This document shows positions 8,871 through 17,781 of a stretch of DNA of 64,000 bases, piece after piece. The notes beneath the pieces are model-generated. The model was given only the letters and a program-made list of their open reading frames with translations, was not told the DNA's origin and did no database searches. Positions within the stretch are counted from its first letter, which is position 1; every line of letters begins with the position of its first letter. The translations under genes were made by a program, and so were the position numbers. The stretch is from NCBI GenBank assembly GCA_016721905.1, contig JADKHH010000004.1, forward strand, positions 248,001 to 312,000, read 5' to 3'. The stretch comes from Candidatus Opimibacter skivensis (GTDB taxonomy: Bacteria; Bacteroidota; Bacteroidia; Chitinophagales; Saprospiraceae).

Positions 8871-8971
8871 AGGACGCTTCTAATAACTATCAAAATGAGC
8901 ATTTTGTCTTTTATAATGAGCTGGCAATCAATATTGAAAATTAATTGCCATGGGGTTATTAGAGGCGCCCT
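8871..8971. mobile_element. MITE-like element, copy 1
   Basis: A 101 bp segment bounded by terminal inverted repeats AGGACGCTTCTAATAAC and (reverse complement of the right end) AGGGCGCCTCTAATAAC, 15 of 17 identical. The interior is A+T-rich with no coding capacity. A second copy with related ends and interior (AATCAATAT core) lies at 27411-27510. It is probably a non-autonomous derivative of an insertion sequence not present here. Confidence 0.6.
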
Positions 8972-9114
8972 AAAGACCTCATAGAAATCATGTACGTGGG
9001 ACTTGCCGGAGAGGAACCGGACATATAAAACGATAAATGGAATAGCTGTAGGGGCAGGCAACTACCCTGGAGGAAGTGGATAGGTACTATAAACTTAATA
9101 TCTCAACACCCATA

Positions 9115-9486
9115 TCACCCCTTTATTTTTATCACCCCGCTTTTATACAAATGCAATGCCTGGTGTAAGATGAGATCTATAGTTATCATCGGCAGATCTT
9201 TGTGCGGGTCTACCCTGAAGATCTTCATGCGGGAACGCGTACCGGCTTCCAGTTGCGGATGATCCAGATGCTTTCCTTCGACCATCAAGAGATAGGGTTC
9301 GTCCGTTTTTTTATCGGTCCACAGATAACAAAACACTTTTTTCCGGTAACTGAAGCAAGGCATGCCATACTTCACCGTTTCGGTAATATGCCGACTCTGG
9401 GCGATGATCATACTGCGCATAGCGAGCATACAACTTCTGTTGGGCTCGTCCTGATTTAAATAAAAGCGATCAAGATCAGACAACAT
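9115..9486 (-). CDS. DUF1801 (YdhG-like) domain protein
   Basis: A 123-residue cytoplasmic protein matching the DUF1801/YdhG fold. It has an N-terminal helix (LSDLDRFYLNQDEPNRSCMLAMRSMI), the characteristic ETVKYGMPCFSYRKKVFCYLW strand region, and a terminal helical HQALHLYKSG. Molecular function in this family is not established. It begins a run of four small minus-strand genes for soluble proteins (9115-11211), a common arrangement in Bacteroidota. Start is the ATG at 9486. Confidence 0.88.
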   Translation of the reverse strand: MLSDLDRFYLNQDEPNRSCMLAMRSMIIAQSRHITETVKYGMPCFSYRKKVFCYLWTDKKTDEPYLLMVEGKHLDHPQLEAGTRSRMKIFRVDPHKDLPMITIDLILHQALHLYKSGVIKIKG

Positions 9487-9520
9487 GCAACTAAATTACA
9501 TGATTAATAATGTTTCACCC

Positions 9521-9913
9521 TCACTCCATGGGCGTACAAATCTCAACTAAAAAACCATCAGGATCCCGCACATAGGACACCGTCTGTCCCCATGGTTTGG
9601 TTTTCGGGTGTTCGACCATAGTGGCACCAGCGGCTATCGCATTGTTAAGTGTTTCTTCAACATTGAGTGTTGTAAATCCTATTTCAATACCAAAGGGTTT
9701 ATTGGCCAGGCTGCTTTCCATAAAGCCATCGTGAAGGTTTGATCCTGCCAGCGAGATGGAAGCAAACGAAAGGGTTGTTTCACCGGCCAGGAGTTCTCCG
9801 TAGTCATTATCGGGGGAAATAAATTTACGTGCAAAGCCAAAGGCTGTTTCATAGAATGTAACGGATCTGGTCACGTCTTGAACGTAAAGGATGGTGTAGG
9901 CAAATTTGATCAT
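9521..9913 (-). CDS. VOC family (glyoxalase/bleomycin resistance-like) protein
   Basis: A 130-residue single VOC domain (MIKFAYTILYVQDVTRSVTF ... GQTVSYVRDPDGFLVEICTPME). The start is placed at ATG 9913, not at the longer frame from 9991, because the extra 26 residues have no VOC similarity and overlap the preceding methyltransferase gene. Candidate metal or active-site residues are Glu in GIEIGF and Glu in FLVEICT; the usual first His is replaced by Tyr (AYTILYV), as in many non-glyoxalase-I members. It may be co-transcribed with the methyltransferase 50 bases upstream. Substrate unknown. Confidence 0.88.
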   Translation of the reverse strand: MIKFAYTILYVQDVTRSVTFYETAFGFARKFISPDNDYGELLAGETTLSFASISLAGSNLHDGFMESSLANKPFGIEIGFTTLNVEETLNNAIAAGATMVEHPKTKPWGQTVSYVRDPDGFLVEICTPME

Positions 9914-9963
9914 TGGATTAGGTTTTAAATAAAGCAGGTTTTCAGTCTGTTTAAGTTCTGCAA

Positions 9964-10590
9964 TCAAAGGGCAACTTTTCCCTTCCTGCATTTGATCAGA
10001 AAGAATGGAAACGAGTCTTCCACTTCACTGATTTCGTACAGTCCGGCAATGTCAAATGCTGCATGAACAGATGCAGTATCATAAAAGTACATTTTGACGC
10101 CATCAAATATCTCATAACGATCCTCACTGATCATTGGGCCCTGGCCATAGGTATGTGCTTTTTTCGAAATGGCCGAGAAGACCATGTATCCACCAGGAGC
10201 TAATTGGTGATAACAATCACTGATCATTTTTGCCCGTTCACTGCTATCCAGCAAATGAATCAATGCATGACAAAAAATACCATCATACTGCTGATGCTCA
10301 AACGGCATATCTGTAACAGAACCGTGGTGTATCAATAAGTCAGTGCCAAAATGTTTTTCGGCAAGGTCAATAGCCGTTTTTGATATTTCAATTCCGGTCA
10401 CCGCCATGCCCTGCTCCAGGAAGATCCGGGCGTTACGACCATAACCAATTCCCGGGATCAGTATATTTTTCAACGAATGACTGACAAACAAATCCTTCGT
10501 CAGCATAGCTGATATGGAAGGCTCAAAACCCCACATCTCCTGTTTTTCACTAAAAATGGATTCCCAGAATTCGGGTTTTTGCTTTGTCAT
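9964..10590 (-). CDS. Class I SAM-dependent methyltransferase
   Basis: A 208-residue Rossmann-fold methyltransferase. The SAM-binding motif I is ILIPGIGYGRNARIFLEQG, followed by the acidic ribose-binding strand (TGIEIS), motif II/III region YDGIFCHALIHLL, and LAPGGYMVFSAIS. The N-terminus FWESIFSEKQEMWGFEPS resembles TehB/thiopurine-methyltransferase-like enzymes that act on small molecules. Cytoplasmic. The exact acceptor cannot be read from sequence. It lies in a same-strand cluster with VOC and DHFR-like genes. Confidence 0.88.
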   Translation of the reverse strand: MTKQKPEFWESIFSEKQEMWGFEPSISAMLTKDLFVSHSLKNILIPGIGYGRNARIFLEQGMAVTGIEISKTAIDLAEKHFGTDLLIHHGSVTDMPFEHQQYDGIFCHALIHLLDSSERAKMISDCYHQLAPGGYMVFSAISKKAHTYGQGPMISEDRYEIFDGVKMYFYDTASVHAAFDIAGLYEISEVEDSFPFFLIKCRKGKVAL

Positions 10591-10649
10591 ATTTCATGTG
10601 TAATCGCAATCAATTTACACCCTTTCTAAAATTCTTTTACAAGCCAGTA

Positions 10650-11211
10650 CTAAACGACCCGACTTGGCCGTGGCGCATAGTACAGTATCATGGCACCGCA
10701 ACTGAATGTTTTTGAATGCAGGAATGTAAGATCAATTCGTTCCCTGATATTTTTAAACAAAGGCAAGCCACCGCCGAGAATGATAGGCTGTACGCCAATT
10801 TGATATTCGTCAACGACACCAAGGTTTGACAGGGCTACAATCAGAGAGGGGCTGCCCACTAATATGTTTTTCCCTGGTTGTTGTTTGAGTGCCAGTATGT
10901 CTTCCCTAATGATCTCCTTCTTCAAGGTTGAGTTTTCCAACTAACATCCTTCAGCGTGCGCGAATACACGATCTTGGAAATATCATCGATCAGGACGGCA
11001 AAATCATCCATGGGTTTATTGCCGGTTGGATCTTTACGATCGCGGGCCAATAACTTTCCATGAGCTGGTAGGTGATCCGGCCGTATATCAGTGTGCCTGC
11101 ATTTCGGAGGACGTCATTATAGTGCTCATGTATTTCTTCGTCTGCGATCCCGGCTGTATGATCGCAATATCCGTCGAGGGTCATGTTGAGTCCGGCGATT
11201 AATTTTCTCAT
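10650..11211 (-). CDS. Dihydrofolate reductase-family protein (RibD C-terminal type), split by two frameshifts
   Basis: Three frames joined give a ~187-residue protein of the YyaP/RibD C-terminal family. They are the start MRKLIAGLNMTLDGYCDH ... LIYGRITYQLMESYWPAIV (from 11211), the middle DPTGNKPMDDFAVLIDDISK, and the end from ~10940 (ILVGSPSLIVALSNLGVVDEY ... PIILGGGLPLF). Both breaks, near 11028 and 10938, are repaired by adding one A to a short A-run (GTAAAGATCC, TGGAAAACTC), so they look like sequencing errors. The family binds NADPH and reduces pteridine-like compounds, but most members are uncharacterised. The C-terminal ALILYYAP-like end is complete. Confidence 0.75.
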
Positions 11212-11376
11212 CTTAGAAGTAAATGGAAGTGAATCTATTATTGTTTCAGCAAGGGTTCAGATGAATACAGTTGTACAACAAGATGCAAAATATTCCAGAT
11301 TTGGCAATTTACTAACTCTGGAATAATTGAATCAAATGATATTCTGGGGATGTTGCCTGAGCAAAAGATGATTGTG

Positions 11377-11442
11377 CCTGACGTTGAAAACGTCTGCACA
11401 GAATCTTACCTGGTGCACGATTTCTTTGATTTTTCGTACGCG
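11377..11442 (+). repeat. Dispersed hairpin repeat GACGTT-AACGTC, copy 1
   Basis: One of five copies in the window. The consensus is CCTGACGTTGAAAACGTC, then TGCACAG, ~8 variable bases, TTACCTGG, a T-rich stretch GATTTTTTTGATTT, and CGTACGC. The GACGTT/AACGTC arms form a six-base-pair hairpin. Copies 1 and 2 are followed by the palindrome CTTAAGTCAACTTAAG (11445-11460 and 11554-11569). Confidence 0.7.
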
Positions 11443-11484
11443 GTCTTAAGTCAACTTAAGCCCAACCTTGGTTTTTTGAAATTA

Positions 11485-11672
11485 CCTGACGTTACAAACG
11501 TCTGCACAGACTATTACCCGAAGAAGGTTTTTTTTTGATTTTTCGTACGCGAGCTTAAGTCAACTTAAGCTCAACTTTGTCCTTTTACAGCGGCATGCGG
11601 CCACTATTAGGGCATGTAGGCATTGAGATAAATCTTTCGTGGTGGTACCCCCTTTCAGGGGGCAAAGGGGGG
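11485..11672 (+). repeat. Dispersed hairpin repeat copy 2, with composite tail ending in CCCCCTTTCAGGGGG
   Basis: Contains the core repeat (11485-11551), then GAGATAAATCTTTCG and the hairpin CCCCCTTTCAGGGGG near 11650. The same order of modules recurs at 26990-27215. The G/C hairpin lies just beyond the stop of the adenylate cyclase gene (11680, minus strand) and could act as its terminator. Together with copy 1 this fills the gene-free interval 11212-11679. Confidence 0.65.
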
Positions 11673-11679
11673 TCAGTTC

Positions 11680-13677
11680 TCAACTGATATGCTCCGGTTC
11701 CACAAAATACATATTGACCATTCCCTTGTGCTTGGCTTCGATCTTGCCGCGATAGGTGCAGTCAAACTTATCCTTCACTAGCTCATACGTATTCTCGCTG
11801 ATATTGATTTTACCTGCTTCACTGTTTTGTTCCATGCGGGCAGCAAGGTTGACGGTGTCACCCCAGATATCATAGGCATACTTCTTCACACCTACGATTC
11901 CAGCGACGACAGGACCGGTGTGAATGCCAATGCGGATTTCAAAAGGCATTTCTCCGAGCGCTTCTTTTTCCATTTTGCGGCGATGCATGAAATCGCGCAT
12001 TTCAAGGGCAGCCCTCACGATTTCCGTTGCGTGTGAATAATTGGACACCGGAAGTCCACTCGCACAGAGATAGGCATCGCCGATGGTTTTGATTTTTTCG
12101 ATTTTATATTTCTGGATGATACGATCGAAGGCACTGAAGCAATGGTGAATCTCAGCTACAAGTAATTCAGCACTGATCTTCTCACTGATCGTGGTGAAGT
12201 CCTTGAAATCTGTCAGCATGACCGTCACCATGGTAAAGGCCTTTGCCTTGGCGGAGCCGGTAGTTTTCAATTCTTCCGCTACTTCTTCAGGCAGGATATT
12301 GAGCAGTAGTTCATCGCTGCGACGTTTTTCGGCGTCGCTTATCTTTTTCTCCTGGCCTATTTTAATACGCTGCCGATACACCACACCCGCGAAAATCAAA
12401 GCACCAATGAGACCTGCAAGAGTAGAATACCGGATGGCCCTTTGCCTGATATCTTTTTGTTCCTGTTCGGCTCTGGCTTTGGCTTCTTTCTTATCAAACT
12501 CATATTGCATTGTTGCTTCCGTCAGCTTTTTGTCTTTTTCCATATTGAAGACCGAGTCCTTGCTGATGGCATAGAGCTTATAGTTTTCCAGTGCGCCAGG
12601 ATAGTTGCCGGACAAGGATTGTATTTCACTCTGACGCTCATATAGTTTTATCAGTGAATGGATATCGCCGATTTCCTTACTGATGACGATGGCACTATCT
12701 GTGTAGACTTGTGCTTGTGCCAAAGCGCTGCTTTTATTTCCGTTAAACATTGTTAGCAATGCTTTCGGATTTTTTTCCTTGACCACTTTCAGATAGGTAC
12801 CGCCGATAGCGCCCAGGTTGGTGGCAATGCCGATTTGCAATCCCAGTTCTTTGCTGATCGCAAGTGCATGTGTATAATGATCAAGTGATTTGGTATACAA
12901 GCCTTGTTCGGCATAGATCCCGCCCATGTTGCCGAGATTACGCGCGATGCCGTTTTTGTCTCCGAGTTCAGTATACAGCGCCAGCGCGCTGGAATCGTAT
13001 TCGAGAGCTTTCGGAAGATTGTCCATCGCTGCATAGATCTGACCGATATTGCCCAGGTTAGATGCGATGCCGGTCTTGTTGCCGAGCTCTTCGTCGAGCT
13101 CATTTCCCTTGAGGATATATTCCAAAGCTTTGGGATAATCTTCCTGACTGTTATAGACTAGTCCGATATTGCTGAGCGAATTCGCCATCTCCACTTTGTT
13201 GCCCATCTTCTCATGGATCTGGAGGGCTTTATAATAATGTTCGATCGCTTTTGGAAAATCGGACAGATACCAATACACAACACCCATGTTGTTGAGGGCC
13301 TTGGCGGCATCCGCCTGATCACCGATTTCTACAGCGGTGGCCAGGGATTTTGAAAAGGCAGCCAATGACTCTGAGTACTCCGATTTTCCAAAACCATGGT
13401 TGACACCGATCGCTCTGTGTGCATCGACTACTCCGGCTTTCCAGTTGAGTTTTTCTGCCATCGTCAGGCCCTGATGTCCGTATGAGATGCCTTTGTCAGG
13501 ATCTATCGAGTTGTAGGTAAAACTGAGATCTATCAGGACTTTAGCCTGATGTGTATCGGTTTTGGTGGTTTCGATATCCAGCAGGAGGGAGTCAATGCGC
13601 GCTTGTCCTCTTTTCTGTGCGAAAGCAGTTTGAGTAACAAGAGACAAGAAGCAGGTTAGGAGTAGTAGTGGTTTCAT
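11680..13677 (-). CDS. TPR-repeat class III adenylate cyclase
   Basis: A protein of ~665 residues. It has a signal peptide (MKPLLLLTCFLSLVTQTAFA), eight or so TPR units (~40-400: e.g. AKALNNMGVVYWYLSDFPKAIEHYYKA), one transmembrane helix (STLAGLIGALIFAGVVY, ~435) and a cytoplasmic class III cyclase domain (~490-675). Both metal-binding Asp are present (VMLTDFKDFT, TIGDAYLC). The substrate residues Lys (EKIKTIGDAY) and Asp (YDIWGDTVNLAARM) predict ATP rather than GTP, and the Asn/Arg transition-state pair is in NLAARM. The TPRs would sit in the periplasm and sense an unknown signal, with cAMP made inside. Start chosen at 13677 so that the signal peptide is N-terminal. Intact. Confidence 0.93.
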   Translation of the reverse strand: MKPLLLLTCFLSLVTQTAFAQKRGQARIDSLLLDIETTKTDTHQAKVLIDLSFTYNSIDPDKGISYGHQGLTMAEKLNWKAGVVDAHRAIGVNHGFGKSEYSESLAAFSKSLATAVEIGDQADAAKALNNMGVVYWYLSDFPKAIEHYYKALQIHEKMGNKVEMANSLSNIGLVYNSQEDYPKALEYILKGNELDEELGNKTGIASNLGNIGQIYAAMDNLPKALEYDSSALALYTELGDKNGIARNLGNMGGIYAEQGLYTKSLDHYTHALAISKELGLQIGIATNLGAIGGTYLKVVKEKNPKALLTMFNGNKSSALAQAQVYTDSAIVISKEIGDIHSLIKLYERQSEIQSLSGNYPGALENYKLYAISKDSVFNMEKDKKLTEATMQYEFDKKEAKARAEQEQKDIRQRAIRYSTLAGLIGALIFAGVVYRQRIKIGQEKKISDAEKRRSDELLLNILPEEVAEELKTTGSAKAKAFTMVTVMLTDFKDFTTISEKISAELLVAEIHHCFSAFDRIIQKYKIEKIKTIGDAYLCASGLPVSNYSHATEIVRAALEMRDFMHRRKMEKEALGEMPFEIRIGIHTGPVVAGIVGVKKYAYDIWGDTVNLAARMEQNSEAGKINISENTYELVKDKFDCTYRGKIEAKHKGMVNMYFVEPEHIS

Positions 13678-13849
13678 TTGGAGAAACAAAATAAAGAGAA
13701 ATCGGAGGTTCTGCAATTTCTTGATTTTTCTCAGAACTCACCCCCGACCCTTCACTTTTTGCCGAGAGATCTGCGGCACGAATATTTTTTTGCCCCAGTC
13801 GAAATTCTAAACCTTCGATTTATTCATTTCATCCCCTGCCTCTGTTTCT

Positions 13850-13963
13850 GTATCTCGCCCGTACGGGCATCATTTCGAAAACCCGGGGGCTAAACGTATT
13901 AATCATGTGTATCCCATCGAAAAATCCATTAACCCCGGGGTTGCGCAGCACACAGGCGAGAGA
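13850..13963. repeat. Nested hairpin REP-like element
   Basis: A nested imperfect inverted repeat in the gene-free interval 13678-14089. The outer arms are TCTCGCC / GGCGAGAG, there is an inner short palindrome CCCGTACGGG, and the main arms are AACCCGGGGGCTAA (13879-13892) and TTAACCCCGGGGTT (13929-13942). It resembles the REP elements moved by RAYT/IS200-type transposases in Bacteroidota and Planctomycetota; that link is inference from general form. No coding sequence overlaps it. Confidence 0.55.
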
Positions 13964-14089
13964 ATTTTTCAAAGAAAAATTCGAAGGGGCATAAGAATCA
14001 TTCCAAAGAGAGAGGCCAGGGTGAGGTATGCAGAAGCATGGTATTTTTATTCAAAGCATCCACTACTTTCCACTGAAGGTAAGCTGGGA

Positions 14090-14602
14090 TCATATACTCC
14101 ATTTAAAACCTGCGCTGAAACTGACAACCTGCTCCAGAGATTGGCTCTTCTTCTCCTGAATCCAGGCATCGATAATTACATACCTTCCTTGCAGCGTAGC
14201 GGTGGCGTTGTCAAATGCTTCTACCACCATTACAATAGAGTACACGCCATTTTTATATTTAGCATTGACTGTACCATCCCAGGCATTGGTAGGATCGTTA
14301 GGTATAACATCTTCGGCATAGAAGACAGTGGTGCCTTCTTTGTCGCTGACACGAAAGCTTCGAATCAATATGATGTTTTGATCACCATTGACCACCAGCC
14401 GATCATTGATCCCATCTCCATTAGGCGTAAACACATTGGGTACATAGACATGTCCAAAGCCCACCTGGGCATTGATAGCAGGTGTATCACAACATCCGTC
14501 GAGGGGATTTGAATTACCATCTTTTTTACAGGAAAGGAATAGCGTGGTGCATGCGATGATCAAAAAGAGATAGTGTGGTAAGAAGGGTTTTGAGTTTGTC
14601 AT
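14090..14602 (-). CDS. Lipoprotein with gliding-motility-associated C-terminal (CHU_C) domain
   Basis: A 170-residue protein with a lipoprotein signal (FLIIACTTLFLSCKKDG, Cys at the lipobox). Most of the chain is one CHU_C-type domain: YVPNVFTPNGDGINDRLVV, an Ig-like core and PTNAWDGTVNAKYKNGVYSI. In large adhesins this domain serves as a T9SS type B sorting signal; here it is nearly the whole protein on a lipid anchor. The ATG overlaps the stop of the upstream DUF2130 gene by four bases (ATGA), suggesting translational coupling. Confidence 0.88.
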   Translation of the reverse strand: MTNSKPFLPHYLFLIIACTTLFLSCKKDGNSNPLDGCCDTPAINAQVGFGHVYVPNVFTPNGDGINDRLVVNGDQNIILIRSFRVSDKEGTTVFYAEDVIPNDPTNAWDGTVNAKYKNGVYSIVMVVEAFDNATATLQGRYVIIDAWIQEKKSQSLEQVVSFSAGFKWSI

Positions 14603-15880
14603 ATTATTTCAGGATTATCTGTGAGTTCTTCAAACTTTGCTTTCATGGTTGGATTCCCGTGTGTTAATTTTTTAATCGTTAAATCTTCGGCTTTATTGTT
14701 GGCCAGGCGAAGATTGTTTTCAGAGGACATTAAAGCTTCTTTGGTTTTCTGGAGATGATGAATTGTCTTATCTATTTCATCAATAGCCTCCTTAAACCTG
14801 CGACTGGCGAGTTCATAATTCCTCGCAAACCCTTCTTTAAAGTTATTCATTTTCTCCTCAAAGTTAGTGATATCGATATTTTGATTCCTGACCAGGGCAA
14901 GCTCAGCTTTATATTGGAGTGATGTCATCGCTGCATTACGCAAAAGGGTGATAATGGGAATAAAGAACTGAGGCCGGACTACATACATTTTGGGAAATTT
15001 ATGAGACACATCCACAATCCCCGTGTTATAGAGTTCGCTTTCCGATTCTAAAAGTGTCACCAGCACGGCGAATTCACATTTCTTTCGCTGCGGTCTTTGT
15101 CCAGTTCTTTCAGGAAATCTTCATTTCTTTTCTTGGTCGCCGTCTCATCTCCTCATTCTTCATTTCAAACATGATGGAGATGATTTCATTACCGGCCTCA
15201 TCCGTTTCCCGATAGATAAAATCGCCCTTACTTCCTGACCTCGAATCGTTGTCTTTTTCAAAATAGGCTCTTTGAAAAGCAGTGGCACGAAGCTTATTGA
15301 ATTCGGTTTCGCAATGTTGTTCGAGCGTTTCACCCACCATCTTGGTAGACAGCTTGAGCTTCATGTCCTTACGAAGTGCAATTTCTTCGTCTTTCAACTT
15401 GATGATATCTTCCTTCGTGCGGAGTTCGGCTGCAAACTTTTCGTTTAGTGATTTTTCAAGTAGTTGCCTTTCTGTTTCTTTGTTTCTCAGATGATTGGCT
15501 AGCTCGTCTCTTTCTTTTTCAATTTTTTGAACAGCTTCCAGTACCGTCAGTTTTTTCTCGACCTCTGCCTTCTCCATTTTGGATTTCATGTCTCTTAGCT
15601 CCGATTCCTGCTTGCTGAGGCGTTCGATGAGGTCGCGTTCATTTTTGGCTATTAGCTCTGAGATTTCAGTATCTTTTTTAGCCAGGTGCACTTGTAGTGC
15701 ATTTTTAAGATTCGCCTCTGCGAGTTTGACAGCGCTCTCTTTTTCCCGTTCGGCCACCTGTAACCGCCTGTGCAATTCATCTTCGAACTGATGATCACGG
15801 ACCTGCTTCAGGATATCTGCAAAACCGGCTTCGTCAACCTTAAAGACCTTATTGCAGTGGGGGCATATTATGTCGTTCAT
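14599..15880 (-). CDS. DUF2130 family coiled-coil protein, split by two frameshifts
   Basis: The N-terminal piece (from 15880) has a CPHCNKVF zinc-knuckle-like start, then a long coiled coil (~30-190) and the conserved GETLEQHCETEFNKLR region. It breaks near 15145 at MKNEE. The continuation ETATKKRNEDFLKELDKDRS lies in another frame. A second break near 15095 leads to EFAVLVTLLESESELYNTGIVDVS ... NPEII. Each break is repaired by one inserted base. The rebuilt protein is ~427 residues, normal for the family. DUF2130 proteins have a PD-(D/E)XK-like core (ELYNTGIVDVS, FEMKNE); activity is unproven. Overlaps the CHU_C lipoprotein gene by 4 bases. Confidence 0.8.
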
Positions 15881-16277
15881 GGGTAGTCAGTTGTAAATTA
15901 TATCTGTTTAAGGGTGGCATCCCTGGGATAATCAATCAGGGTGAGCAAACATAAGGCATTAGGATTGAAAACCCAGTCCTAAGGCCTTTGGACTCTAAAG
16001 ATAGCATGGTATAAGTTCAACCTTTTGCAGGAAATCTACTCTACCACGCTTAAAAATTGAACTGTAATCCCACCCCATTGCTGGTTATCCCTAATTCCAA
16101 TTTCTCATACTCAAGACAGGTATCCTTTATAATTATTGGCATTCCGGTGTCACCGGCTCAATCCCACCCCCCAACCGCTCAATGGTGTGATTTCTTTCCT
16201 ATATTAACCTTAAGATGTGACGTCAACGCGTGGTCAATCCCACCCGGAACGCACGCCCACATGACTACTGGCCCAAC

Positions 16278-17771
16278 ATGGAAGGATATTCGATGCACTT
16301 GCTTTTTTTCTGCGCCGCACTGGGTGCCTTTGTGGTCACTGCGTTGTTTCATTTCAGCATCTACCTGCAGCAGAAGGATAAAGCCTTTCTGACCTATTCG
16401 GTTTACCTCTCGATCTATGCCTGTTTCATCCTGATCCGCATATTGGACGAAAGGCTGACAGACATCTGGCCCCTGTCCTATACGACCGTGTATCACGGAG
16501 ATGAGATCCTGGCCAAACTCACGATGGTAGCTTATGTCAATTTTATGGGCGGGCTCTTTGTCACCCGGGAGATGAAATTTCACCTTGCGGGATGGAGAGT
16601 CATGAAGTGGGCTACTTACTTGTATTGTGCTGCGTATTTACTTTTGGTCGCCATTGATACACCGATTAGTATGCTGGAAAAGGCAAGTTTTGTGTCCAGT
16701 ATTTTTCTACTTGGGCTCGGTTTTTTCCTCATTTTCAAAGTTTTTAAGTTTTATAAAAACCCCTTCTATCAACTGATTATCATCGGTTCTTTGTTTGTTA
16801 CTTTTTCAACCTTTTCAGGAGTGATTTATAATATCGTGACCAGCAGTGACAAACTCAGCCTGCCGGCCTATTCGTTGATGCTGATCGGCGGTATCCCGGA
16901 AATCATATTTCTATCCTCCGCTTTAGGATATCGATTGAAAATGGCATCCCGTGAACGAACCCAGGCCCAGCAAGAACTCATCTTCCAGCTACAGCGTAAT
17001 GAACAGCTGGCTAATAGCCTCAATGAAGAACTTGAACAGAAGGTGAAAGAACGTACAGCGGAGATCGAAGTGAAGTCTGAAATGCTGGAAAGGGAAAAAG
17101 AACAAAAGCTGACAGCAGAGTTTGACAAGCAAATCGCGGAAGCCCAACTGACAGCACTCAATGCGCAGATGAATCCACACTTCATTTTCAACTGCATGAA
17201 TTCTATTCAAAAGTATATACTGAAAAATGAAAAGGCCAAAGCCCTGGATTTTCTCCAGCATTTTTCAGAGTTGATGCGAAGTGTGTTGGATAGTTCGACC
17301 AAAACCAGGATCACACTCGATGAAGAAATCAGTATGCTCGAGAAATATATACTGCTCGAACAGCAACGGCTGGATCATAAGTTTGATTACAGTATTACGA
17401 TCGCCAAAGATTTACAAACAGATTTCTTTGAAGTGCCGGGGATGATCATCCAGCCTTATATTGAAAACGCGATCTGGCATGGCCTCATGAATAAGCCGGA
17501 CAAAGGCAAACTGATGCTTAGTTTTGAAAAGGAAAACGGATCTATCCGATGTGTGGTGGAAGATAATGGCGTAGGCCGCAAAAGAGCTGCGGAGATAGGG
17601 GAGCAGAATAGCATCAAGCGAAAAAGCTATGGCATGACTATTTCCCAGAAGCGAATGGAATTATTACAAAAGGAAAATCTCGACATCCCTGAAATCCAGG
17701 TTGAGGATCTTGGTGTTAACGGCCATGCCGGTGCAGGAACCCGCGTGACTATTCATTTTCAAGTTGACTAA
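16278..17771 (+). CDS. 7TM sensor histidine kinase, LytS/His_kinase family
   Basis: About 497 residues. Seven hydrophobic helices (~5-215; 7TMR-DISM-like) are followed by a coiled coil (~225-300, QQELIFQLQRNEQLANSLNEE) and a LytS-type kinase core. The core has the phospho-acceptor His in AQMNPHFIFNCMNSIQKY, the N-box in IIQPYIENAIWHGLM, and the G-box in VEDNGVGRKRAAE with GAGTRVTIHF. It lacks the periplasmic DISMED domain often preceding such helices. An alternative GTG start at 16230 would add 16 residues. The paired LytTR regulator begins 10 bases downstream. The 15881-16277 interval upstream holds no other gene. Confidence 0.92.
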   Translation: MEGYSMHLLFFCAALGAFVVTALFHFSIYLQQKDKAFLTYSVYLSIYACFILIRILDERLTDIWPLSYTTVYHGDEILAKLTMVAYVNFMGGLFVTREMKFHLAGWRVMKWATYLYCAAYLLLVAIDTPISMLEKASFVSSIFLLGLGFFLIFKVFKFYKNPFYQLIIIGSLFVTFSTFSGVIYNIVTSSDKLSLPAYSLMLIGGIPEIIFLSSALGYRLKMASRERTQAQQELIFQLQRNEQLANSLNEELEQKVKERTAEIEVKSEMLEREKEQKLTAEFDKQIAEAQLTALNAQMNPHFIFNCMNSIQKYILKNEKAKALDFLQHFSELMRSVLDSSTKTRITLDEEISMLEKYILLEQQRLDHKFDYSITIAKDLQTDFFEVPGMIIQPYIENAIWHGLMNKPDKGKLMLSFEKENGSIRCVVEDNGVGRKRAAEIGEQNSIKRKSYGMTISQKRMELLQKENLDIPEIQVEDLGVNGHAGAGTRVTIHFQVD

Positions 17772-17781
17772 ATCACAGACC

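Noticed and set aside
8834..9061. A 75-codon minus-strand frame
   Set aside because: Runs through the MITE-like element and has no protein-like conservation.
11485..11569. CRISPR-like repeat array
   Set aside because: Two nearby copies of the GACGTT hairpin are not regularly spaced, have diverged tails and no cas genes are nearby.
13907..14512. A 201-codon plus-strand frame
   Set aside because: It is antisense to the CHU_C lipoprotein, has no domain, and starts in repeat DNA.
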